A DNA stretch of 64,000 nt, taken from contig CAIMLR010000007.1 in assembly GCA_903842345.1 (NCBI GenBank), positions 186,001 to 250,000 of the forward strand, written 5' to 3'. Positions within the stretch are counted from its first letter, which is position 1; each line of letters begins with the position of its first letter. This stretch comes from an uncultured Myxococcales bacterium (GTDB lineage: Bacteria; Myxococcota_A; UBA9042). A program made the position numbers and the translations under genes. The notes under the pieces were generated by a model. That model worked only from the letters and a program-made list of their open reading frames with translations, did no database searches and was not told where the DNA came from. Of this stretch, positions 1 through 8,365 are shown in pieces.

Positions 1-1
1 G

Positions 2-439
2 CTGGCCGACGCGGGCGCGCAGCTGCTGCTGGCGAAATTGCCGGTGATCGCTGCGGGACGCCTGCACGCGACGCCGCAGCCGGAGGTGGGGCTGACGTTC
101 GCGCCGCCGCTGCAGAAGCAGGAAGGGCGCATCGATTGGCGGCAGCCGGCGCGGCAAATCCACGCGCTGGTGCGGGCGATGCAGCCATGGCCGGGCGCCT
201 CGACGACGCCGCCAGAAGTGCCGGGCGAAGTGTGGAAAGTCTTTGAGGACGGACTCGCGCTGGGCGATCACGCCGGCGAACCGGGGACGATCGTCGCGCT
301 GGAGAAAGACGCGGTTTGGGTCGCGACGGGTGAAGGCAGCCTGCGCCTGACGAGCCTCCAGCGCCCCGGCAAACGGGCGATGCCAGCGGCGGAAGTGCTG
401 CGCGGCATGCGGTGGACGGTGGGCGCGCGGATCGGCTGA
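2..439 (+). CDS. fmt: Methionyl-tRNA formyltransferase, C-terminal part (5' end outside window)
   Basis: The reading frame is open from the window edge, so the N-terminal catalytic formyl-transfer domain is missing and only about 145 residues are visible. What remains matches the end of the Fmt catalytic domain and the C-terminal OB-like tRNA-binding domain: a QEGRIDW segment followed by an R-A-M-Q-P-W-P-G-A stretch is the Fmt hallmark, and the tail K-R-A-M-P-A-A-E-V-L-R-G is typical of the family's last strand and helix. Fmt formylates the amino group of Met-tRNA(fMet) with 10-formyl-THF in the cytoplasm before initiation. The next gene begins about 70 bases downstream. Family identification is confident; catalytic residues cannot be checked. 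Confidence 0.9.
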   Translation: MADAGAQLLLAKLPVIAAGRLHATPQPEVGLTFAPPLQKQEGRIDWRQPARQIHALVRAMQPWPGASTTPPEVPGEVWKVFEDGLALGDHAGEPGTIVALEKDAVWVATGEGSLRLTSLQRPGKRAMPAAEVLRGMRWTVGARIG

Positions 440-508
440 ATGCGGTTGACGACGCGGCGACACAACTCTCCATTGGCACACGGTCGGCAGATCCTGTACA
501 CAGCAACC

Positions 509-1987
509 ATGCGCTCCCGTCGGCCGCCGCACCTGCTCCCTTTGCTGTTGCTCGGTCTGGCGCTGCTCGCCGTGCCCGCGCACGCGCAGGCGGGGTTTGT
601 GCACCTGCCGCCCGCGCACGTGGGCGACCCGCAAGCGGCGGCGCAACCGCGGCCTGAGTTGCAACTCCTGCCATTTGACGCGGCGACGGTCTGGCTCCAG
701 ACGCGTTTCCAACAGCCGCGCACCCTGCTGCCCATCCATCCGACCGATCTGCAGACGCTGCATCAGGGCGGAACAGCGGCGCAGTCGCTGGACATCGTGC
801 TTGTGGCCGACGGATTTGCCGCCAGCGAGCGCGATGCGTTCTTCACGGCGGCGGCGGGGACGTGCGACGCGCTCCTGCAGTGGACGCCCTACGCCGAATA
901 CGCCAGCTTGTTCAATGTTTACGCGCTATTTTACCCGTCGCCGCAATCGGGCGCGAGCCACCCATCCCAGGGCGTCTACGTCGACAACGCGTTTGGCACG
1001 ACGTTTGACTACGGCGGCGTGGAGCGCCTCGCGGTCGCGGATGACGCCAAGGTGCTGGACGCCGTCGGCCAAGCGACGCCGGACTATGACATCGCGGTCG
1101 TCGTCGTGAATGACCTCGCTTACGGCGGTTCCGGAGGCGCGGTGCCCGTCGTTTCCATGGCGCCCGACGCGATTGCGATCCTGCGCCATGAGCTCGGCCA
1201 CAACCTCGCGCACCTTGCCGATGAGTACGACGCGGCCTACCCGGGCTATCCGGCAGGCGACGGCGAGCCCAACGTCGTCTCGCTCGCGCATCTGGAGCCG
1301 CTGAAGTGGCACGCGTGGGTCAAGCCGGAGACGCCGATTCCGACGCTGGAGGCGCAAGCGACAAGCCTGTACACGCCGGTGGGCGCCTACGAGGGCGCGC
1401 GCTACCAGTCCGTCGGCATGTTCCGCCCGGCGCCGAATTGCCTGATGCGGTCGCTGGACATGGCGTTCTGTCCGGTGTGCCAGGAGGCGCTCATTGTGGC
1501 GATCCAGAAGAGCACGTCGATGCTGCGGTCGCGGCTGCCTGGCCCGGGACCGATTGTCACGTGCACGCTGGGGCAGTGCCCAACTTTCACCGTGCAAACC
1601 GCGCCGATCGCGACCCTGAAGCTGCAATGGCTGCGGGACGGACTGGAAGTGGCGACGGGCGACAGTTGGTCGCCGGGAATGGCGGATGTGGGCGACCACA
1701 CGCTGACCTTGCGGGTGCAGGACGCGACGGACGCCGTGCTGAGCGATCCCGGGAACGCGCTTGTGGAAGAGGCGATTTGGAACCTGCACGTGGACGCGAC
1801 GGAGCCGCCGCCGGACCCGGCCGTGCGCGCGCTGGATTGCGGGAGTTGCAGCGAGGATGCGGTGGCGACGCCGGCCCCGGCACAAATCTCGACAGCCGGC
1901 GGTTGTCAGGCGGGCACGGCGGATGGCGCCATTTGGCCAGCGCTCCTGGCGTTGGCGGCTTGGGGCGTACGGAGAAGAAGCGCATGA
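509..1987 (+). CDS. Secreted M64-type (IgA peptidase-like) metallopeptidase with MYXO-CTERM-like tail
   Basis: Predicted 492-residue exported zinc metallopeptidase. ATG 509 is chosen over an in-frame start at 440 because it puts a clear signal peptide (MRSRR, Leu-rich core, PAHAQA) at the N-terminus. The zinc motif HELGH lies at about residues 227-231 and is followed by the L-A-D-E-Y-D block typical of peptidase family M64, which includes clostridial IgA peptidase. A region after the catalytic domain is probably an Ig-like or PKD-like fold (inference). The last about 35 residues contain one Cys (GGCQAG), a hydrophobic helix and a terminal RRRS, resembling the MYXO-CTERM sorting signal, so surface anchoring or processing is likely. 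The stop overlaps proC in an ATGA. The substrate is unknown. Confidence 0.82.
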   Translation: MRSRRPPHLLPLLLLGLALLAVPAHAQAGFVHLPPAHVGDPQAAAQPRPELQLLPFDAATVWLQTRFQQPRTLLPIHPTDLQTLHQGGTAAQSLDIVLVADGFAASERDAFFTAAAGTCDALLQWTPYAEYASLFNVYALFYPSPQSGASHPSQGVYVDNAFGTTFDYGGVERLAVADDAKVLDAVGQATPDYDIAVVVVNDLAYGGSGGAVPVVSMAPDAIAILRHELGHNLAHLADEYDAAYPGYPAGDGEPNVVSLAHLEPLKWHAWVKPETPIPTLEAQATSLYTPVGAYEGARYQSVGMFRPAPNCLMRSLDMAFCPVCQEALIVAIQKSTSMLRSRLPGPGPIVTCTLGQCPTFTVQTAPIATLKLQWLRDGLEVATGDSWSPGMADVGDHTLTLRVQDATDAVLSDPGNALVEEAIWNLHVDATEPPPDPAVRALDCGSCSEDAVATPAPAQISTAGGCQAGTADGAIWPALLALAAWGVRRRSA

Positions 1988-2793
1988 TCACGGTACCGGC
2001 GAAATTGGGCATCATCGGCTGCGGCAAGATGGCGGGCGCCATGCTGGCGCGCTGGCTGGAGACCGCGACGCTGCACCCCGGCGAAGTGCTGGCTTGCACT
2101 GGACGCGAGGCGTCGGCGCAGGCGGTCGGCAAGACGTTTGGAATCGCGTGCGGTACGGACGCGCAGGCGGTCGTTGACGGTGCGGAAACGGTGCTGCTGG
2201 CCGTGAAGCCGCAACTGCGCGCGGGCGTGCTGGCCGAGCTGCGGCCGCGCCCGGGTCAGCGCTGGCTCTCCGTGCTGGCGGGCGTGCCGACGGCGACGCT
2301 GGAGGCGATGTTGCCCGGCGCGCATGTGCTGCGGCTGATGCCGAACACGCCGGTCCGGCTCGGGCGCGGCCTGATTGCGCTGACGCCCGGGGACTCGGCG
2401 CGCCAGGGCGACATCTCGGCGACCCGTGTGCTGCTCGCGCCGCTGGGCTCGGTGATCGACGTCGCGGAACCACAAGTCGACGCATTCACGGCGGTTGCCG
2501 GCTCAGGACCGGCATACGTTTTCCTTTTCATCGAGGCGCTGACCCACGCCGGCATGGCCCAGGGCCTGACGCCCAAGGTCGCCGCGCAGCTGGCGCTGGA
2601 AACGCTGCTCGGTTCGGGCTTTCTGGCGCAGGAGGCCGGTCGGCCGCCAGCGGATCTCCGCGCGGAAGTCACGTCCAAGGGCGGCATGACCCAAGCCGCG
2701 CTCAACGTATTCGCCGAGCGCAACTGGTCGGAAACCGTCACGGACGCGGTCGCAGCGGCCGTAGCGCGCGCCGCGGAATTGGCCGTTGGATAG
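1984..2793 (+). CDS. proC: Pyrroline-5-carboxylate reductase
   Basis: Predicted 269-residue cytoplasmic enzyme reducing 1-pyrroline-5-carboxylate to L-proline with NAD(P)H, the last step of proline synthesis. The N-terminal Rossmann motif I-I-G-C-G-K-M-A-G-A-M binds the dinucleotide. The central L-R-L-M-P-N-T-P-V segment and the C-terminal G-S-G-P-A-Y and T-S-K-G-G-M-T blocks are the conserved ProC active-site signatures. Length is normal for the family. ATG 1984 overlaps the stop of the preceding peptidase gene by four bases, suggesting coupled translation even though the two functions are unrelated. Confidence 0.95.
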   Translation: MITVPAKLGIIGCGKMAGAMLARWLETATLHPGEVLACTGREASAQAVGKTFGIACGTDAQAVVDGAETVLLAVKPQLRAGVLAELRPRPGQRWLSVLAGVPTATLEAMLPGAHVLRLMPNTPVRLGRGLIALTPGDSARQGDISATRVLLAPLGSVIDVAEPQVDAFTAVAGSGPAYVFLFIEALTHAGMAQGLTPKVAAQLALETLLGSGFLAQEAGRPPADLRAEVTSKGGMTQAALNVFAERNWSETVTDAVAAAVARAAELAVG

Positions 2794-2842
2794 GCTTCGG
2801 ACGAGCGTGCCAGCGCCGCGCCGCCACCGGGAGACCTCGACC

Positions 2843-4063
2843 ATGTCTTTTGCCCGCCTGATCCGTCGCCTCCTCCCCATCGCCGCGCTCCTCGTGAGTT
2901 GCTCGGCAGCGCAGGAGGCAGTCAACTTGCGCGTCGCCTGGGCGGACGCTTATGCGACGGAGGCACCGGAGGGTTCGGCGGCGCTTGGGCCGCGCGCTGC
3001 GGAACTGGAGGCGTTGCTGCGGGCGGCCAGCGCGCAACATCTGCAGATGCAACTCGCGCCGGATCCGCGGCTGGCGCAAATCGCCGACTGGATCGCGGAG
3101 CGCAACGCGGCGGGCGATCCACCGCAAATGCCGCGGCGGATCGCGATGACGACGCGCGCCGGCGTGCCGTTTCCAACGCCGGCGATGATTGAGCTGCGTT
3201 TTTCCACGGGCATCGACACCGGGCGCTTGCGCGAGGCGATTGTCCGGCAGGTCGAGGGGCTCGGCCACACCGCGGTGCTCGCCCGCTATGGCGTCGCGGT
3301 GCGCGAGGTGGGCGACACGCAAGTTGCCGTCGCGGTGCTGACCGCGGCCGACGTCGACTTTACGCCCGTGGCGCGGCACGTGGCCGTCGGTGACAAGCTG
3401 ACGTTGGAGGGCAGCCTTGCCGATCGCCTGCACCATCCGCGCGTCGCCGTGACGCTGCCCGATGGGCGCACGCAGAATCTCGACGGCGCGGGCAGCCGGT
3501 TCAGCTTCGCCGTGACCGTCGCGCAGGCGGGCAAGTATGCGGTTGAATTGATTGGCGATGGCGCGCTGGGACCCAGCGTGCTGGCCAACTTTCCGGTCTA
3601 TGTCGACACGCCTGAGCCGGCATTGCCCCGCGAACAGGCGGTTGAGCAGGTGACTTCGCCCGCGGCGTCTGAAGCGGAGTTGCTGGCGCTCATCAACGCC
3701 GAACGCGCCAAGGCAGGCGTGCGGCAGCTGACGCTCTGGCCAGCGCTGGCCAACGTGGCGCGCGGCCACAGCCAGGACATGGTCGCCCACAACTTTATCG
3801 CCCACATCTCCCCGAGCCAGGGTACGCCCGACGACCGGCTGAAACGCGCCGGCATCGCCTACCAGCAGTTTGGCGAGAACGTCGGGATGGCGAGCACAAC
3901 GGTTGAAGTCCACGACGGCCTGATGGCGAGTCCGGGGCATCGGCAGGCGATCGTCAATCCGGCGTTCGTCTACATCGGCATTGGCGTGGCGCTGCAGGTT
4001 CAGGGCGCGGCCTACGTGCCTGTGGTGACTGAGGATTTTGTCATGTTGCCAGCGAAGCCGTAG
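2843..4063 (+). CDS. CAP/SCP-domain lipoprotein
   Basis: Predicted 406-residue lipoprotein. ATG 2843 is preferred to an in-frame start overlapping proC because it is followed by a lipoprotein signal peptide (MSFARLIRRLL...LLVSC) and preceded by GGAGA. The N-terminal about 270 residues are not recognised; they look like beta-rich modules. The C-terminal about 120 residues are a CAP (SCP/PR-1-like) domain: L-I-N-A-E-R start, H-S-Q-D-M-V-A-H-N-F-I-A-H-I-S-P block, a G-E-N-V-G segment and the S-P-G-H-R-Q-A-I-V-N-P motif, giving the expected His/Glu/His cleft. Bacterial CAP proteins are extracellular and of mostly unknown activity. The gene converges on the next one with two bases between the stops. 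Confidence 0.85.
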   Translation: MSFARLIRRLLPIAALLVSCSAAQEAVNLRVAWADAYATEAPEGSAALGPRAAELEALLRAASAQHLQMQLAPDPRLAQIADWIAERNAAGDPPQMPRRIAMTTRAGVPFPTPAMIELRFSTGIDTGRLREAIVRQVEGLGHTAVLARYGVAVREVGDTQVAVAVLTAADVDFTPVARHVAVGDKLTLEGSLADRLHHPRVAVTLPDGRTQNLDGAGSRFSFAVTVAQAGKYAVELIGDGALGPSVLANFPVYVDTPEPALPREQAVEQVTSPAASEAELLALINAERAKAGVRQLTLWPALANVARGHSQDMVAHNFIAHISPSQGTPDDRLKRAGIAYQQFGENVGMASTTVEVHDGLMASPGHRQAIVNPAFVYIGIGVALQVQGAAYVPVVTEDFVMLPAKP

Positions 4064-4065
4064 TC

Positions 4066-4767
4066 CTAACGCTTGAGGATGGACAGGATCTTCGCCTTGA
4101 TTTCCGGAGACGTCCACATCGGCAGCACATCCAGCCGGTAGCGCGCCTCGGCGTCCGGATTCTCGCGCACTACCGCGTCGCGCAGATCCGCCTTGGTGCC
4201 CGCGTACGCGCGATGCGAGTAGCTGCCGAGCAACGCCAGCCGCTGCCGCGCCCGCTCCAGGCCGTCTTCAGCCACTTCGTGCAGGATCCCCAGACGCAGC
4301 GCTTCCTGCGGCGGATGCAGTTCGCCCGCGAGGATGACCGTGTCGGTGTGCGGCTGACTCAGCTGCGCGCGCATGATCGCCAGCACGGTGGGCGGAAAAC
4401 GCAGGCCAATCGCCACTTCATTGAGGCCCAGACGCGCCTTGGGATTGGGCGTGCCAATGCGGTAGTCGCAGCACAGCGCCAGCACCGCGCCGCCTGCGAT
4501 CGCGTGACCATTGACCCACGCCACCGTCGGCGCCGGATAGGTGTAAAGCGCAACGGTCATGTGATTGAGCAGCCGCAAGAAGCGGTCCATCCCCGCGTCG
4601 TCCTGCTCCGCCACCTGGACGAGGTTCAGGCCGGCCGAGAACGCGTCCGCATCGCCCGTCAGCAGCACGGGCTGGCCGCCCGCGCGCGCCAATTCGTCGA
4701 TGATGAACTGCATCATCTTGAAGTCGAGCGCGTTCTTGCTGCCACCGGCCATCTTGATTTCGTACAT
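4066..4767 (-). CDS. Enoyl-CoA hydratase/isomerase family protein
   Basis: Predicted 233-residue crotonase-fold protein. The oxyanion-hole regions are visible: F-S-A-G-L-N-L near residue 45 and H-A-I-A-G-G-A-V-L-A-L near residue 95, followed by the C-D-Y-R-I-G and L-N-E-V-A-I-G-L segments. The first catalytic Glu of true hydratases (usually in GGGxEL) is replaced by Val-Leu, while the later Glu (NEVAIG) is kept, so isomerase or other crotonase chemistry is more likely than classical hydration. The start is supported by a strong AGGAGG about nine bases upstream. It is about 25 residues shorter than usual at the N-terminus. Its substrate is unknown; the nearby benzoyl-CoA genes are on the other strand and a role there is only possible. 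Confidence 0.82.
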   Translation of the reverse strand: MYEIKMAGGSKNALDFKMMQFIIDELARAGGQPVLLTGDADAFSAGLNLVQVAEQDDAGMDRFLRLLNHMTVALYTYPAPTVAWVNGHAIAGGAVLALCCDYRIGTPNPKARLGLNEVAIGLRFPPTVLAIMRAQLSQPHTDTVILAGELHPPQEALRLGILHEVAEDGLERARQRLALLGSYSHRAYAGTKADLRDAVVRENPDAEARYRLDVLPMWTSPEIKAKILSILKR

Positions 4768-4794
4768 GTGCGTCCTCCTCTGCGGTCAGCGATT

Positions 4795-6291
4795 CTACTT
4801 CGGCGCGACGTCCAGCACCACCGGCGTCGTCTCCGCCGTCAGCAGCGTGAGCGTCAGCAGTTCGTTTTGCGCGTCCCACTGCGTTTGCCAAGCCGACGCC
4901 TGCCGGTTCACCGTCACCGTGAAGCCATCCTTGAAGAACCGTTTCGCCGGAACATACACCTCGGTCGGCGCCGTCACGCGCGGATCGGGCACGAACTCCA
5001 GGTGCAGCGTGCGCTTGTCGGCGTCGTACAGGAAACCCTTCGGCACGCCGGCGATGCGCCGCGGGTACGCGCGCACCATCTGCGCGATGCTCGGCGCTTC
5101 CGTGTGCGCGGCGTCGTTCTGGACAAAGCTCCACCCGCCGGGATCGTAGCTCCAGTACGCCCATCCCACCATCATCTGGTCGGCCATGGTCAGGATTTGC
5201 GCCATGGCCTGCGGCGCGTTGGGCCACTTGTAGTCAAAGCCCCATTCGCCCAGGACGAGCGCGCAGTCCTGCGTCGCCTGATCCGCCGTCCGGTTCGCCT
5301 GCCAATCCGCCACCGTGTGATCGCCCGCGACGTCAAAGGACTGGTTCGCCTCAAACGACACGGAGTAGAGATGCGGCGCAAAGACGAGGCGCGTGCCATT
5401 GGCCCGCGGATCGTTGAGCTTGGGCAGGAACTGCGGCAAACCACCGCCGGCAGCGCCGTAGCGCGGCTCAAAGAAGAACCAGTGGTCGGCGTCCAGCGGC
5501 CGCAGACGATTGATCAGGCGCTGGTAAAACGGCGCAAATTTCTGCTTGTCAAAGGCCGGCGACTGGCTGTCCGCGGCCGGCACGCCCAGCAACTCCGTGA
5601 GATCGACCATCGTGCCCGGATGCGGCTCGTTCATCAGGTCATAGCCAATGACCGCTGGATGGTTGTGGAAGCGCTTGACCACAGCTTCCCACGCCAGGCC
5701 ATAGTGATCCTGCAGCTCCTGATCGGCGCCCGCGTAGTTCCAGAAATGGTCGAACGCGGCTTCCACGCCCGGCTGGAGATACGTCATCGACCAGATCGGC
5801 TGGTTCTTGACCGGCAGGCCATCGTCGCGCGTGGCCCAGTCCGGCGCGCCATTGCCCGTCAGCTTGGGCCCCCAGACATCCTGGTGCATGTCCAGCAACA
5901 CGTAGACATTGTGCTTGGCAAACCAGTCGAGCGCCTTCTCCACGCGGTCGAGATAGGCCTGATCAATCTCCCCCTTCTGCGGTTCAACGCCGTCCCAGAA
6001 GATCAGGAAGCGCGTGAAATTCATGCCCCAATCGGGACCAAAACGGGCGACGTCGGCCTCTGCGATGGTCGTCGTGTGGGGCGGACCTTTGGCGGAACTG
6101 TTGGTGTTGGCACCGCGCAGGATGAGCACGCGGCCCTGGCAGTCATAGAGGAAGCGCGGGTCCTGGTCCGTGACGCCGCTGCCTTCGCTGCCCACACACG
6201 CGTCGGCATCGATCGCGGGCGCGGACGATGGCGTCACACTTTGGCAGCCGGCAAGAACAAGCAGCGCAAACACCGCACCGTAGCGACTCAT
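4795..6291 (-). CDS. GH5-family (endoglycoceramidase-like) glycoside hydrolase lipoprotein
   Basis: Predicted 498-residue lipoprotein (MSRYGAVFALLVLAGC lipobox) with a TIM-barrel glycosidase domain. The order of motifs fits GH5 and within it the endoglycoceramidase-like group: an R-G-A-N-T-N-S segment after the N-terminus, D-M-H-Q-D-V-W, the acid/base motif Y-D-L-M-N-E-P-H-P-G near residue 220, F-A-P-H-L-Y-S, and the nucleophile motif L-G-E-W-G-F near residue 350. The last about 80 residues look like the C-terminal beta-sandwich of that group. These enzymes hydrolyse beta-glycosidic bonds, for example between oligosaccharide and ceramide; substrate cannot be told from sequence. ATG 6291 is chosen because the lipobox follows directly. 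The neighbouring esterase lies upstream on the same strand. Confidence 0.85.
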   Translation of the reverse strand: MSRYGAVFALLVLAGCQSVTPSSAPAIDADACVGSEGSGVTDQDPRFLYDCQGRVLILRGANTNSSAKGPPHTTTIAEADVARFGPDWGMNFTRFLIFWDGVEPQKGEIDQAYLDRVEKALDWFAKHNVYVLLDMHQDVWGPKLTGNGAPDWATRDDGLPVKNQPIWSMTYLQPGVEAAFDHFWNYAGADQELQDHYGLAWEAVVKRFHNHPAVIGYDLMNEPHPGTMVDLTELLGVPAADSQSPAFDKQKFAPFYQRLINRLRPLDADHWFFFEPRYGAAGGGLPQFLPKLNDPRANGTRLVFAPHLYSVSFEANQSFDVAGDHTVADWQANRTADQATQDCALVLGEWGFDYKWPNAPQAMAQILTMADQMMVGWAYWSYDPGGWSFVQNDAAHTEAPSIAQMVRAYPRRIAGVPKGFLYDADKRTLHLEFVPDPRVTAPTEVYVPAKRFFKDGFTVTVNRQASAWQTQWDAQNELLTLTLLTAETTPVVLDVAPK

Positions 6292-6395
6292 GGCAACCTC
6301 GCAGCGGCGTTTGTCCGCAAGGTTGCAAGCATAGCGATCGGTTGCAAACCCGCCACACCGCGGTTGCCGGCATGACAGTTGCGTGACAGGACGCG

Positions 6396-7127
6396 CTAGG
6401 CCCGCTGGCTCAGATGATGGCGAATCTGCCGCCGCCACCACACCCACTCGTGCGCGACGTCCCTGCCCCACACGTCCAGCATCAGTGGCACGTGCTTTTC
6501 GCGCAGCCCCTGGGCCAAGTGCATCGTCTCCGCCAGACAATTCTTCTCGTGCGCGCCTTGCCCACACACCAGCGTCACGTGCGTCTGGTGCTGGATGCGC
6601 CGCAGCGGATCGCCGCTCAGGTTCCACACGTAGCTCAGCGGATTGTTGTAGTAGACGTCCGTGTTGTCCTGACCGTGTGTGAACGTCCGCGCCTCGTAGC
6701 GCCCGGACAGGCCGATCGCCTCCGGAAACAGGTGCGGGTACTTCAGGGCAAAATTGACCGCGTACATCGCGCCGACGCTGGGTCCGAGGATGATGATGTC
6801 CGATCGGCCGGTGACGTGGCGAATGTAGGGAACCAGCTCCTCGGTCAGGAACTGCTCGTAGGCCATGTGCCGGTTCATGCGCCAAGCCAGCGACGCATCG
6901 CGGCGATTCCACGTCTCGGAAACGTTGGTCTCGGGCTGCCACACGCGAATGCGCCCGGAATCGATGAGATCGGCCAGCGCGTCGATCACCCCGTGCTGCT
7001 GCCACTCGTGGGCATAACCGCCTGACGTCGGCAGCGCGATGACCGGCCGGCCGGCATGGCCGTAAGCCCACAGGTGAACGTTCTTGCCCATCGCCTGACT
7101 GGGCGACCAAAGGTGCTGTGCGTACAT
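6396..7127 (-). CDS. Alpha/beta-hydrolase esterase (putative esterase, PF00756-like)
   Basis: Predicted 243-residue cytoplasmic esterase. ATG 7127 is chosen (MYAQHLWSPSQAMG) with GGAGA upstream; a longer in-frame start at 7292 would run into the divergent operator region and adds low-complexity sequence. The fold is suggested by V-I-A-L-P-T-S-G-G near residue 30, the nucleophile elbow L-G-P-S-V-G-A near residue 115 (G-x-S-x-G) and a terminal D-V-A-H-E-W segment that would supply the catalytic His. This arrangement is typical of the enterochelin-esterase/antigen-85-like putative esterase family. Substrate unknown. It is divergent from the benzoyl-CoA operon, so the shared 160-bp gap may control both. 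Confidence 0.78.
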   Translation of the reverse strand: MYAQHLWSPSQAMGKNVHLWAYGHAGRPVIALPTSGGYAHEWQQHGVIDALADLIDSGRIRVWQPETNVSETWNRRDASLAWRMNRHMAYEQFLTEELVPYIRHVTGRSDIIILGPSVGAMYAVNFALKYPHLFPEAIGLSGRYEARTFTHGQDNTDVYYNNPLSYVWNLSGDPLRRIQHQTHVTLVCGQGAHEKNCLAETMHLAQGLREKHVPLMLDVWGRDVAHEWVWWRRQIRHHLSQRA

Positions 7128-7290
7128 GCCGTCTCCGCGCGCTTCCCGCAGTGCGCTGGCCCTACCGTGCGGGCAGAACCGCTTGGCGTCAAGCGGGAAA
7201 TGGCGTGACACGGCCATGACACGGAGGAATTGACGAACGAACGTTCGTTCGCCAACCTCGCGATTGGGGAAATATTGGGGGGGAGAGGCC
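7128..7290. promoter_or_regulatory. Divergent promoter region of esterase and benzoyl-CoA operon
   Basis: This gap separates the minus-strand esterase from had. Facing the operon, TTGACG at 7230-7235 is a good -35-like hexamer. The best -10 at a 17-bp spacing (7253-7258, CAACCT) is poor, so the promoter assignment is tentative. A perfect palindrome (separate entry) lies over the predicted spacer. GGGAGAGG at 7281-7288 is the ribosome-binding site that fixes the had start at 7291. Confidence 0.5.
7234..7251. promoter_or_regulatory. Perfect 18-bp palindrome, likely TetR-family operator
   Basis: CGAACGAACGTTCGTTCG equals its own reverse complement over all 18 bases. It starts inside the TTGACG -35-like hexamer and covers the spacer, the usual place for a repressor. 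TetR regulators of acyl-CoA and aromatic catabolism often bind GC-rich palindromes of this type, and a TetR gene sits inside the downstream operon (10309-11016). The palindrome is directly visible; its assignment to that TetR is inference. Confidence 0.65.
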
Positions 7291-8349
7291 ATGGCTACCG
7301 AAGCATCCGCTTGGTTCCTGGAACACGCTGGTCAGCCGCTGGTGCACCGTGCACTGGCGTTGCCGGAGCTCAAGCTCGACGAGGCGCTCGTCGAGGTGCT
7401 TGCCTGCGGTCTGTGCCATACGGACCTTGGCTACGCCGACGGCTCCGTGCGGCCCAACCATCCGCTGCCACTGGTGCTCGGGCATGAAGCCGTCGGCATC
7501 GTCCGGCAAGCGGGCGATCCGACGCTCATCGACAAGCCAGTGATTGTCCCCGCGGTGCTGCCGTGCGGCCGCTGCGCGCTGTGCCAAAGAGGCCGCGGCA
7601 ATGCCTGCATCGCGCAGAAAATGCCCGGGAACGATATCCACGGCGGTTTCGCCAGCCACATGATCGTCCCCGCGGCGCCGTTGGTCCGGCTGGATGCCGC
7701 GCCGCCGAACACCGATTTGCGCCTGCTCTCCGTCGTTGCCGATGCGGTCTCAACGGCTTGGCAGGCGATCCTGCGGGCCAACGTCCAACCGGGCGACGCG
7801 GTCGTCCTCATCGGCGCAGGCGGCGTGGGGGCCTTTGTCGCGCAAATCGCCAAGGCCTTGGATGCCCAAGTGATCGCCTGCGACGTTCGCGACGACAAGT
7901 TGGCGCAAGTGGCCGCGGTTGGCGCCGACCTGACGATCAACGTGCGTGGCAAAGCGCCCCGCGACGTGCGCAAGGAGGTCCACGGCGCGTTCGCCGGTTG
8001 GGGCGTCCCGTCCCTGAACTGGCGCATCTTTGAGTGCAGCGGCACGCCGGAAGGCCAGACGCTCGCGTTCACGCTGCTCGCCCGCGCCGCCACGATGGTC
8101 CAGGTCGGCTTCTCGGCCAAGCCCGTGGAACTGCGCTTCTCCAACCTCATGGCCTTTGACGCGACGGTCCACGGCACCTGGGGCTGCCCGCCCGCGGCCT
8201 ATCCGGACGTCCTGAGCCTGATTTGGCAAGGCAAGATCCAGTTGGAGCCGTTTTGCGAGATGGCGCCGATGTCGCAGTTGAACGAGGCGTTGGCCGACAT
8301 GGCGGCGCACAAACTTGAAAGGCGGATGATTTTGGATCCGCGCACTTGA
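7291..8349 (+). CDS. had: 6-hydroxycyclohex-1-ene-1-carbonyl-CoA dehydrogenase
   Basis: Predicted 352-residue zinc-type medium-chain dehydrogenase. In anaerobic benzoyl-CoA degradation Had oxidises 6-hydroxycyclohex-1-ene-1-carbonyl-CoA to the 6-oxo compound with NAD+. Visible features are the catalytic-zinc C-G-L-C-H-T-D motif near residue 38, G-H-E-A-V-G, structural-zinc cysteines in C-G-R-C-A-L-C-Q-R-G-R-G-N-A-C near residues 92-106, and the Rossmann motif G-A-G-G-V-G near residue 175. General alcohol dehydrogenases share these; the specific call rests on overall sequence feel and, strongly, on oah and dch directly downstream and the bcr genes beyond. The start is fixed by GGGAGAGG. It is first in the operon, directly behind the palindromic operator. 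Confidence 0.88.
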   Translation: MATEASAWFLEHAGQPLVHRALALPELKLDEALVEVLACGLCHTDLGYADGSVRPNHPLPLVLGHEAVGIVRQAGDPTLIDKPVIVPAVLPCGRCALCQRGRGNACIAQKMPGNDIHGGFASHMIVPAAPLVRLDAAPPNTDLRLLSVVADAVSTAWQAILRANVQPGDAVVLIGAGGVGAFVAQIAKALDAQVIACDVRDDKLAQVAAVGADLTINVRGKAPRDVRKEVHGAFAGWGVPSLNWRIFECSGTPEGQTLAFTLLARAATMVQVGFSAKPVELRFSNLMAFDATVHGTWGCPPAAYPDVLSLIWQGKIQLEPFCEMAPMSQLNEALADMAAHKLERRMILDPRT

Positions 8350-8365
8350 GCCAAGGAGAACGAAG

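Noticed and set aside
4213-6375. A 720-residue plus-strand open frame over the enoyl-CoA hydratase and GH5 genes
   Set aside because: Antisense to two genes with clear motifs and signal peptide; Arg/His-rich composition typical of a shadow frame.
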